The notes under the pieces were generated by a model. It had not been told where the DNA came from. It saw only the letters and a list, made by a program, of their open reading frames with translations, and did no database searches. From Chloroflexota bacterium (GTDB taxonomy: Bacteria; Chloroflexota; Chloroflexia; Thermomicrobiales; UBA6265): a DNA stretch of 9,202 bases. The stretch is taken from positions 1 to 9,202 of the forward strand of contig JAHWJF010000097.1 of assembly GCA_019348515.1 (NCBI GenBank), read 5' to 3'. Made by a program: the position numbers and the translations under genes. Position 1 is the first letter of the stretch; each line of letters begins with the position of its first letter. Of the stretch, positions 1 through 6,276 are shown piece by piece.

Positions 1-202
1 TAGTCGTTTGTATTACGAGCCACCGACGTCCGAAATCCCAGGGGTTGTACTCCGTCCAAGATGCTGCCTCTGCTGCCATGATTGCTGCCAAACGCGACGA
101 TAGGTGAAGGGATTAGACGGTAGCCGATGGATTCGGTACATCTAAAATCGTGACCAGATGGGACTTTTCGATACCGACTGACACCAGGCGTCACGACCAG
201 AA
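1..202. other. Unassigned sequence left of the tRNA fragment; possible end of an integrated element
   Basis: No convincing gene is visible. A short minus-strand frame open from position 79 to the left edge (26 codons) and two short plus-strand frames ending at about 111-114 have no recognisable motif. If the tRNA-Gly fragment at 203-249 is an attachment scar, this stretch would be the distal end of the element, but nothing here independently shows a mobile origin. Confidence 0.3.
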
Positions 203-249
203 CCTGCTTCCCAAGCAGGCTGTCGCGGGTTCGAGTCCCGTCCCCCGCT
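203..249 (+). tRNA. 3' half of tRNA-Gly(CCC), 5' half missing; probable att scar
   Basis: The sequence folds as the 3' half of a tRNA. The anticodon stem is CCTGC/GCAGG (203-207/215-219) around the loop TTCCCAA, giving anticodon CCC (Gly). A five-base variable region follows. The T-arm is GCGGG-TTCGAGT-CCCGT (225-241), with one G-U pair. The acceptor 3' strand is CCCCCGC (242-248) with discriminator T249, and CCA is not encoded. An intact gene would need GCGGGGG and a D-arm at about 176-202. The bases there (ACTGACACCAGG...) pair with nothing, so this is not a functional tRNA. Tyrosine integrases commonly use tRNA 3' halves as attB. After integration the full tRNA is rebuilt at one end of the element and a 3' fragment remains at the other, so the element would lie to the left of this fragment. 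Confidence 0.75.
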
Positions 250-278
250 CCCCTACAATCGCCTGACCAAGCCTGGCG

Positions 279-485
279 ATGTCGGAGCGGGTCGTGCGAC
301 CCGACGAGGCCGGGCTCTACGCAGCCGACCTGCCGGACCTCCGTGGCGGACTGATCCTTGGGGTGACCCGGGGGAAGGAACGATGCCCGTTCCACCGTCT
401 GCGCGACTTCCCCTTGCAGCCGGGAGACCACATTGTCTATCTAGCAGGGGATCGCGACTGCGCCGATGACGTCGGGCTGCCCTAA
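279..485 (+). pseudogene. Orphan RCK/TrkA-C-like domain fragment of an ion-channel or transporter regulator
   Basis: The 68-residue frame reads like the C-terminal half of an RCK (TrkA-C) domain, the ligand-binding module of K+ channels and transporters. LILGVTRGKERCPFHRL (about residues 25-41) is followed by PLQPGDHIVYLAGD (about 45-58), matching the family pattern of a beta strand, a charged 'xRG' turn, then 'L..GD.iv.l'. No pore, Rossmann or other domain precedes it: TGA at 264-266 closes the frame just upstream and the tRNA fragment begins only 76 bp before the ATG. There is no clear ribosome binding site. It is most likely the remnant of a longer gene cut by rearrangement next to the tRNA. 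A free-standing small RCK-C protein is less likely. The family assignment rests on pattern recognition only. Confidence 0.4.
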
Positions 486-687
486 TCGGCACAGGCGCAT
501 CAACGTCATGTGCCTGTTCGGGGACGCGGGCATTCCGTCAGACGTAGTGGTACCGGCAGTGCGGCCCATGAGCCATGAGTATTCACGTCGTCGAGAATCA
601 GGGCGACCCCGTCTACCGCTTCAACCGTAGTTTCGAGTCCTGTCCGCCGACCAACGAAACAGACTAAAGCATTCCTCGGTCGCCGCT
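486..687. other. Gene-free spacer
   Basis: I see no supported gene. A 41-codon plus-strand frame from ATG 508 has no motif. A T-arm-like run at 627-653 ending in CCA resembles a tRNA 3' end but pairs poorly and has no partner upstream. No clear terminator for the minus-strand gene ending at 688 is visible. Confidence 0.4.
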
Positions 688-1200
688 TCAGCCGCTGCCA
701 ATCGGTTCGCAGCCGATGCCGTCTCCGTCGTGATCCAGACCCTGGGGATCGGGGGCAACCACGGTGAACCGCCGCTCGTCGGTGATCGCACATCCCTGGT
801 CGAATGGTGGACCGGGTGGGATACATGTGCGCTCGTCGGGGTATGCCGGATCGCACCCGGTCCTGACCGGCTCGGGTTCCCGCGACCGGGTGACCGTGGG
901 AAGCGACGTGATGCTGCGTTGAGGATCGAGGGAAGGAAGGGAGGCTGCCGCATAGCCAGCCCGCGGCGGCGTGGTTTCGGCCCGAGCCGCGGTTTCAGAT
1001 TGCACTGGACTCGTCGGCAGGGTGGCAATGGACCGTTTCGTCGGCAGCGTGGACGGCGCCATCGGCAACGTCGACGGTGCGATTGGCAGGGCCTGGGTTG
1101 TCTCCTCACCCGTGATTGGAGCCGCCGATTCGTTGACTGATGTGCCAAAGAGAATGAATCCGGCGAGACCAAGCGCGACGAGGACGAGGCGCGTTTTCAC
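688..1200 (-). CDS. Secreted protein with C-terminal Excalibur-like calcium-binding motif
   Basis: A 170-aa exported protein of unknown role. The GTG start at 1200 is chosen because AAGGAG lies about 7 bases upstream and the N-terminus is a classic signal peptide: MKTRL, then a hydrophobic core VLVALGLAGFILFG, then a likely cleavage region near residues 24-28. Residues about 35-110 form a Pro/Thr/Ser-rich low-complexity linker with short repeats (APSTLP twice; TKRSIATLPT and PQRSITSLPT). The C-terminal 55 residues carry four cysteines (C116, C126, C137, C164) and end in LDHDGDGIGCE, the Dx-D-x-D-G-x-x-C-E signature of the Excalibur family (D156, D158, D160, C164, E165). Family knowledge points to an extracellular, probably cell-surface, calcium-binding module. 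It lies 128 bp downstream of rpoN on the same strand, with its own candidate sigma-54 promoter at 1249-1264. Confidence 0.8.
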   Translation of the reverse strand: MKTRLVLVALGLAGFILFGTSVNESAAPITGEETTQALPIAPSTLPMAPSTLPTKRSIATLPTSPVQSETAARAETTPPRAGYAAASLPSLDPQRSITSLPTVTRSREPEPVRTGCDPAYPDERTCIPPGPPFDQGCAITDERRFTVVAPDPQGLDHDGDGIGCEPIGSG

Positions 1201-1248
1201 GGAGAGCTCCTTCGCGGGGTATTGAAGCCAGTCCCGTATCCCCGATAA

Positions 1249-1264
1249 AGCAGGATTCGCGCCA
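1249..1264 (-). promoter_or_regulatory. Candidate sigma-54 (-24/-12) promoter for the Excalibur protein gene
   Basis: On the minus strand the site reads TGGCGCG-AATC-CTGCT. It matches the sigma-54 consensus TGGCACG-N4-TTGCW at 10 of 12 fixed positions, with GG and GC exactly 10 bases apart. Transcription would start near 1238, giving a 38-nt leader that contains the AAGGAG ribosome binding site before GTG 1200. The two mismatches leave moderate uncertainty. Confidence 0.5.
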
Positions 1265-1290
1265 TCCCGCATCCGGCGCAACCGTTGCCG

Positions 1291-1321
1291 AGCAGACGGT
1301 CGCCGCGTTAGCAGACGGCCG
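1291..1321. repeat. Direct repeat AGCAGACGGYCG, two copies 19 bp apart
   Basis: AGCAGACGGTCG at 1291-1302 recurs as AGCAGACGGCCG at 1310-1321. Both lie between the rpoN stop and the -24 box at 1249-1264, about 53-83 bp upstream of the predicted start site. That is a possible position for an activator site, but two 12-mers with one difference could be chance. Confidence 0.35.
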
Positions 1322-1328
1322 TTTCCGG

Positions 1329-2792
1329 CTAGCGGATAGTCGAGGGCAGAATATGCATTTGGCTGCGGTACTTGGCCACGGTCCGGCGTGCAATGCGAAT
1401 CCCGTGATCGTGAAGCCGGTCGCTTATCTGCGCATCGCTCAGTGCGTTGCCGGTGGCGCACTCGTCGCTGATGATCTGCTGAATGACGTGTTTGATGCTG
1501 AGCGAGGCCGCGAAAAGATCGCTCATGGGGATGACTTTGCGGGACGGAAGCATGATGAACTTGCCGGCCACAGCGCGACTGCATGTCGATTCGTGGACAC
1601 CGAGCGCGTTCGCGACCTCGCTGCGCGTTAGGGGCCGCAGACCACGGGCGTCTCCTCGGATATACGCCTCCTGGTAGGCGCAGACGTACTCGGCGACTCG
1701 GAGCAGCGTTTGCTTCCGTTGCCGGACGGCCCAGATGAACTGTTGAGCGCGGGCGACTTGCGCCTTGGCGTGGGAAACGGTCTCGTGATCCACACTGGCT
1801 GGGTCAACGACATCGGTCTGTTTCTTGGCGGCGTCAGGTTTAGCGATCGCCCGGTAGAACTCATCGGTGTGTAAACGGTCGTAGATGGCGTTCGGCACTT
1901 CGATCCAGAGTTGGTCGCCTTCTATGCTGACCACGACATCGGGTACGACGTGTCCCCCGCTCGATGGTGCGGTCCAGGTGGCTGACTGATGCGACTGCAG
2001 TGGGTGGGGAGTGAGTTGGTCGCGAATGAACGCCTGGGCAGCCTCAACCTCCTCTGGCTCGACGTCGAGGGCGCGGGCAATGCGGGCGATTCTCTTGGAG
2101 CCGAGTGATTCCAGATGATCTTCAACAATCGGCTTCACGACATCAGGAACATGGATGCCCTCGGCCAGCAGATAGTCGATCTGGAGCAGGAGTGACTCCT
2201 GGAGGGACCGTGCGCCAACGCCGGGTGGCGCCATCTCCTGGATCGTCCGCAGCACGCGCTCCACAAGCTCCAGCGACGCGCCTGACTCGGCCGCTATCTC
2301 ATCGATCTCAAGGGATAGGAATCCCCGCTCGTCGATGGCATCGACCAGGATGAGCGCGATCGCCCGCTCAAGCGTGTCACCCAACGTGGCCAGCGCGGAC
2401 TCGAGGATTTGTTCGCGAACATCCGTCGCCGAGGCAATCAGGGTCATGGGATCAAAGTCTGGATCTGCTGTACTGGGAGCGCGATATTCGGTTTCAATAC
2501 GCGGCATGGTCTCGTCAGAGCGGGTAACGGTCGGGGGTTCGGGGGGGCGGGAGCGGCAGCTGGCGCACGGTTCGCCACCAGTGCGGCGTCCACAGACCGG
2601 GCAGACGACGCAGTCATCCAGCTCCAGCGCCGGGTTCTCCTCGATCGCTTCACCAATGGCTGCTTCCAGCTCTGTCTGCGAGAGGCTGAGAATGTGATTG
2701 GCTTGCATCAGTAACGGGGAGAAGCTCTGCTGGAATTCGACGTTCTGCTCCATATGCGTGCTCTGGGTCTGCATCATTTCTCGCTCGCTCAT
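1329..2792 (-). CDS. rpoN: RNA polymerase sigma-54 factor RpoN
   Basis: Full-length sigma-54 (487 aa), the alternative sigma factor that reads -24/-12 promoters and needs an AAA+ activator to open them. Region I (about residues 15-58) is the Q/L-rich activator-interacting helix region (FQQSFSPLLMQANHILSLSQ, then EAIEENPALEL). An insertion follows with C64-P-V-C67 and C76-A-S-C79, a zinc-ribbon-like knuckle absent from proteobacterial RpoN. The core-binding domain spans about 115-300 (e.g. IDERGFLSLEIDEIA; MAPPGVGARSLQESLLLQI). The DNA-binding HTH is at about 388-412 (TRSEVANALGVHESTCSRAVAGK). The RpoN box ARRTVAKYR at 468-476, which contacts the -24 element, is intact. ATG 2792 has a purine run directly adjacent; in-frame ATGs at 2777 and 2774 are alternatives. 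A consensus-perfect sigma-54 promoter lies upstream (3016-3031), implying autoregulation. Confidence 0.96.
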   Translation of the reverse strand: MSEREMMQTQSTHMEQNVEFQQSFSPLLMQANHILSLSQTELEAAIGEAIEENPALELDDCVVCPVCGRRTGGEPCASCRSRPPEPPTVTRSDETMPRIETEYRAPSTADPDFDPMTLIASATDVREQILESALATLGDTLERAIALILVDAIDERGFLSLEIDEIAAESGASLELVERVLRTIQEMAPPGVGARSLQESLLLQIDYLLAEGIHVPDVVKPIVEDHLESLGSKRIARIARALDVEPEEVEAAQAFIRDQLTPHPLQSHQSATWTAPSSGGHVVPDVVVSIEGDQLWIEVPNAIYDRLHTDEFYRAIAKPDAAKKQTDVVDPASVDHETVSHAKAQVARAQQFIWAVRQRKQTLLRVAEYVCAYQEAYIRGDARGLRPLTRSEVANALGVHESTCSRAVAGKFIMLPSRKVIPMSDLFAASLSIKHVIQQIISDECATGNALSDAQISDRLHDHGIRIARRTVAKYRSQMHILPSTIR

Positions 2793-2810
2793 CTCTCTTG
2801 GAACTGACTG

Positions 2811-2822
2811 CCAACCGGTTGG
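2811..2822. repeat. 12-bp palindrome in the rpoN leader
   Basis: CCAACCGGTTGG is a perfect palindrome 19 bp upstream of the rpoN ATG, inside the predicted mRNA leader. It could be a small operator, or could sequester the ribosome binding region weakly. Its short length makes chance a real possibility. Confidence 0.3.
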
Positions 2823-3015
2823 TAGTGCGGACCAATCACTCGCGCCAAACGCTTGCTGACTGAACTTGGTGGCAGCGAATCACGGTACGATCCACGCCTC
2901 GCAGGCGCGTGCTTCAATGAGCCGTCTTCCGGTTCAGTCGGCACGCGACGGGCAAGAGAGGAGTCACAGGCGCGGTCGACAGAGCCGCGGTTCTACCGTT
3001 GTGCGGGTCCACATT

Positions 3016-3031
3016 AGCAAATATCGTGCCA
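3016..3031 (-). promoter_or_regulatory. Consensus-perfect sigma-54 promoter upstream of rpoN
   Basis: On the minus strand the site reads TGGCACG-ATAT-TTGCT, matching every fixed position of the sigma-54 consensus TGGCACG-N4-TTGCW, and the base before it is T (pyrimidine), also as in the consensus. The predicted start is near 3002-3005, about 210 nt upstream of the rpoN ATG, and no other supported gene lies between. A perfect 36-bp palindrome sits at about -59 to -94 relative to the start, where an enhancer-binding activator could act. The likely meaning is that RpoN transcribes its own gene. Confidence 0.8.
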
Positions 3032-3063
3032 ACTGCCAATGGCGGAATCTTTGACCCGAATGA

Positions 3064-3099
3064 GGAAAGGTCCGGGTTCGATCGAACCCGGACCTTTCC
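3064..3099. repeat. Perfect 36-bp palindrome: activator site or bidirectional terminator
   Basis: Each arm is 18 bases (GGAAAGGTCCGGGTTCGA and its exact reverse complement) with no spacer. Two readings compete. As DNA it could be the dyad bound by the sigma-54 activator, about 77 bp upstream of the predicted rpoN transcription start. As RNA it could form a long GC-rich hairpin with AAAGG/CCTTT ends and terminate the ferritin-like operon, whose stop codon is 185 bp upstream on the same strand. The absence of a proper T-run outside the stem and the distance from the stop codon weaken the terminator reading. The two roles are not exclusive. Confidence 0.7.
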
Positions 3100-3130
3100 C
3101 ACCGCTCACGGGCTATGTTTTGGGGTTAGG

Positions 3131-3275
3131 GAGACGTCTGACCGTAGCCTGCGTCTCTGGAGAAGTTCTGAGGGGGTGACCGCGGAAGTCGCTAGGCACC
3201 CTGCTGAGGACTAAAGTTAACGCGTCGGGGAGCCCGTGAGTATCTCGCAAGGGTGGCCGCCTGCCGGACACCCTG
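3131..3275. other. Structured non-coding stretch with repeated hairpins
   Basis: This spacer between the ferritin-like stop and the palindrome contains GAGAC(3131-3135)...GTCTC(3153-3157). It also has two similar hairpins: GGGTG(A/G)CCGC...CACCCTG at 3174-3203 and again at 3251-3275. In the minus direction it is the 3' region of the ferritin-like transcript, and the hairpin nearest the stop could be a weak terminator, but it lacks a T-run. I recognise no known riboswitch or RNA family. Short frames here look like chance. Confidence 0.35.
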
Positions 3276-3283
3276 ATGTTGGG

Positions 3284-3871
3284 TTAGCGCATCTCCCAGG
3301 ATCGGGTGACCATCTTCTGGGTAGCCTCCACGGCGGTGTTATTCGCCTGATGCCCGTCTTTCTGTAGTTCGCGGATCACCACTCCTGGCATGATCTCGTT
3401 GATTCGCATGATGGCCCGGGCATGATCCTGAAGGTGTCTCTCGGCTAACGACGCAACCCGTTGGTCACCGAGCGCCGTCGCGGTGGTATGCAGCATGGAA
3501 TAGCTGATCGCCGCCAGGCTGAAGGCCGCGTAGTCATCGCGCAACGACTTGGAAATGCCTTCGGTGCGCACGAGGTCGATGATGCCGGCAGCCTTGCCAA
3601 GCAACGCGGAACCGGCCTCCTTGATCGGGCTACCGATGGTCTTGCCCGTTTCCTCTTCCAGCGCTTTGAGGGTGTCGCGATGCGCTTTGATCGTGTCGTG
3701 GAAGTCTTGGACCGCGGCCAGCGCCACCGGATCGTCGGTGACCTCTTTGAGCTGCCGATCGAGCGCCTCCTCGATATGCGACTCGAGAGCGGCCATGTCG
3801 CCAACGTAGTCCGCAACCGTCTTGCGATGTTTCTCCTGAACCTCGTCGGCGTTCATCGTCGTATTCGCCAT
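3284..3871 (-). CDS. Ferritin-like four-helix-bundle protein
   Basis: A 195-aa, almost entirely helical soluble protein of the ferritin-like superfamily, reminiscent of the DUF892/YciE-YciF group. Four helices can be placed at about 17-43, 48-72, 107-136 and 138-158. Potential metal-site residues fall at helix positions (E30, H32 and E35; H58 and H64; H128; E144, H146 and H150). They do not form the full canonical ExxH pairs, so iron binding is uncertain and the fold may be used otherwise. The start at ATG 3871 has AAGGGAGG about 5 bases upstream. It is the second gene of an operon, 41 bp after the CxDCGC protein gene. Relatives of this type often belong to general stress regulons; that role is inferred here. 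Confidence 0.72.
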   Translation of the reverse strand: MANTTMNADEVQEKHRKTVADYVGDMAALESHIEEALDRQLKEVTDDPVALAAVQDFHDTIKAHRDTLKALEEETGKTIGSPIKEAGSALLGKAAGIIDLVRTEGISKSLRDDYAAFSLAAISYSMLHTTATALGDQRVASLAERHLQDHARAIMRINEIMPGVVIRELQKDGHQANNTAVEATQKMVTRSWEMR

Positions 3872-3912
3872 ACTGCCTCCCTTCCGTACAACGGCTATCT
3901 CGGGATAGTGTC

Positions 3913-4110
3913 CTAATCGGTGGCGGCCGGACCTGATCCTGTTTTCCCTGATGCCTGTTGCGCCTGCCTCAGACCGTCGGTGATGTTCTTCATGGCTTCA
4001 TCGATCGTAATCTCCGAAGCCTGCGCGGCGGATCGGATAGAGTCCAGCGTGAGATGGCGCAAGTCACCGTGGTCCTCGTTCAACTCAGCGCACCCGCAAT
4101 CGAGACACAT
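3913..4110 (-). CDS. Small CxDCGC cysteine-motif protein (65 aa)
   Basis: A 65-aa protein beginning MCLDCGCAELNEDHGDLRHLT: C2-x-x-C5-x-C7 plus H14, a plausible zinc or iron-sulfur knuckle. An amphipathic helical segment follows (TLDSIRSAAQASEITIDEAMKNI, residues about 21-43), then a polar tail. Short proteins with a CxDCGC....N..HGD start recur in Chloroflexota and related genomes without a known function. ATG 4110 is preferred over the in-frame ATG 4125 and longer starts because GAGGGAAG lies about 6-8 bases before it and the family motif begins at this Met. It is the first gene of an operon with the ferritin-like gene 41 bp downstream, with a candidate sigma-54 promoter at 4186-4201. I do not know the reaction or partner. 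Confidence 0.75.
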   Translation of the reverse strand: MCLDCGCAELNEDHGDLRHLTLDSIRSAAQASEITIDEAMKNITDGLRQAQQASGKTGSGPAATD

Positions 4111-4158
4111 TGGCGCTTCCCTCATAGCCAACAGGCCATCCGCACACATGAAGTCGCG

Positions 4159-4180
4159 GGGCAGTTTTGTTCTGCTGCCC
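4159..4180. other. Leader hairpin between promoter and CxDCGC gene
   Basis: GGGCAG (4159-4164) and CTGCCC (4175-4180) can pair around a 10-base loop. It lies at the very 5' end of the transcript predicted from the candidate promoter at 4186-4201 (start near 4175). It might stabilise the mRNA, but this is speculative. Confidence 0.3.
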
Positions 4181-4185
4181 TTCTT

Positions 4186-4201
4186 CGCACATGTCATGCC
4201 A
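4186..4201 (-). promoter_or_regulatory. Candidate sigma-54 promoter for the CxDCGC/ferritin-like operon
   Basis: On the minus strand the site reads TGGCATG-ACAT-GTGCG. The invariant GG and GC are correctly spaced and TGGCA and TGC are kept, with three mismatches to TGGCACG-N4-TTGCW. The start would be near 4175, giving a 65-nt leader. The -24 box lies in a 10-bp palindrome (GCCACGTGGC, 4198-4207), and a GAGAC-GCCGC-GTCTC dyad sits at 4211-4225. It is the weakest of the five promoter candidates. Confidence 0.42.
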
Positions 4202-4305
4202 CGTGGCGGGGAGACGCCGCGTCTCTTGCATTTGCTGTCGCAATTGCGCGAAGGTGGTAGAGTCGAGGCAAAGCGCATTACCGAACGCTGATCCGTGGAG
4301 AGAGC

Positions 4306-5673
<1,368 letters not shown>

Positions 5674-5748
5674 GCTGACTGCTTCCATGCCGCCGCTCGG
5701 ATTCCTGGTTTGGGACTCAACGTAGAGAACGCTGTCGATGATGACGAG

Positions 5749-5764
5749 TGGCACGAGGCGTGCA
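5749..5764 (+). promoter_or_regulatory. Sigma-54 promoter for the CheY-like receiver gene
   Basis: The site reads TGGCACG-AGGC-GTGCA, a single mismatch to TGGCACG-N4-TTGCW with exact GG/GC spacing. Transcription would begin near 5775, leaving a 71-nt leader before GTG 5846. It lies 75 bp after the stop codon of the NtrC-type regulator, so the receiver gene can be induced separately from its neighbour. Confidence 0.72.
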
Positions 5765-5786
5765 GGAATCGTTGTCAGCGGGAACG

Positions 5787-5827
5787 CGCCTCGTGGCCGA
5801 CTGTGGCCCGTACTGGTTGACGAGGCG
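5787..5827. other. Long-range inverted repeat in the receiver mRNA leader
   Basis: CGCCTCGT (5787-5794) pairs exactly with ACGAGGCG (5820-5827), and the 25-base interval contains two GGCC tetramers that could extend the fold. It sits between the predicted start (about 5775) and the GGAAG ribosome site (about 5834). The 8-mer ACGAGGCG also occurs in the promoter at 5753-5760. Confidence 0.35.
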
Positions 5828-5845
5828 GTAGTCGGAAGTCAGGTC

Positions 5846-6214
5846 GTGAGCCGCATGGTGCTGGTCGTCGACGATGATGAGGGCGTGCGTGCCGTCATGG
5901 CGACTGCCCTGGAAGACGATGGATGGCGGGTGGAGACTGCCGAAAATGGCCGTACCGCCCTGGAGACGCTCGTCTGGGCGCGCCCCGACGCGATTATTCT
6001 CGATCTCCGCATGCCGGTCATGGACGGGCTCACGTTTGCCGAGCAGTACCGGGGCTTCCCAGAGCCGAGAGCGCCGCTCATCCTGATCTCCGCGACGGTT
6101 ACGCAGTCGGCGGTGCAAGCCACCGGCGCGGTGACCGGGCTCCGCAAACCGGTTGACCTCAACGTTCTCCTCGATACTGTGCGCCAGCACGCGACTGATG
6201 TGAGCAACGCGTAA
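5846..6214 (+). CDS. Stand-alone CheY-like response regulator receiver
   Basis: A 122-aa single-domain receiver with no output domain. MSRMVLVVDDDEG opens with the acidic triad region (D9-D11). The phospho-acceptor is D53 in ILDLRMPVMDG, S82 takes the conserved Ser/Thr position in LILISAT, and K101 is in the KP motif. Helix alpha4 is shortened (VTQSAVQATGAVTGLRKP). GTG 5846 is chosen because GGAAG lies 7 bases upstream and the domain starts at once. ATG 5855 is an alternative. A start at ATG 5738 would add 36 unconserved residues and lies upstream of the sigma-54 promoter at 5749-5764, so it could not be translated from that transcript. It could be a phosphate sink or modulator for the same unseen kinase as the NtrC-type protein, or a relay element. 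It ends just before a strong terminator. Confidence 0.88.
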   Translation: MSRMVLVVDDDEGVRAVMATALEDDGWRVETAENGRTALETLVWARPDAIILDLRMPVMDGLTFAEQYRGFPEPRAPLILISATVTQSAVQATGAVTGLRKPVDLNVLLDTVRQHATDVSNA

Positions 6215-6231
6215 CATTCTCGGGCACACAC

Positions 6232-6268
6232 AACGAGGGCCGCTGTTACGCGGCCCTCGTTTCGTTTT
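6232..6268 (+). terminator. Rho-independent terminator between convergent genes
   Basis: A 12-bp stem (AACGAGGGCCGC at 6232-6243, GCGGCCCTCGTT at 6250-6261) closes a six-base loop TGTTAC. A T-rich tail (TTTCGTTTT, 6260-6268) follows on the plus strand. It lies 18 bp after the receiver stop and 9 bp beyond the stop of the opposing membrane-protein gene. It probably serves both, though the minus-strand tail (TTGTGTGTG) is poorer. Confidence 0.88.
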
Positions 6269-6276
6269 GAGACGAT

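Noticed and set aside
1..79. Minus-strand frame open at the left edge (MAAEAASWTEYNPWDF...)
   Set aside because: Only 26 codons are visible, with no ribosome site and no motif, so it cannot be supported.
508..630. Short plus-strand frame beginning MCLFGDAGIPSD
   Set aside because: It has 41 codons, no ribosome site and no recognisable family; probably chance or gene debris.
627..653. Possible second tRNA 3' end (TTCGAGT loop, ending CCA)
   Set aside because: The T-stem has a C-T mismatch and two G-U pairs, and no matching acceptor or anticodon arm lies upstream. It only resembles the real fragment at 203-249.
1201..1584. Upstream extension of the Excalibur protein frame to 298 residues
   Set aside because: The extra 128 residues are basic, low-complexity and overlap the end of rpoN in another frame. 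The signal peptide and ribosome site place the start at GTG 1200.
2832..2847. Second sigma-54-like site (TGGCGCG...TTGG, minus strand) nearer rpoN
   Set aside because: The -12 GC is missing and the spacing is off by one. The perfect site at 3016-3031 is far better.
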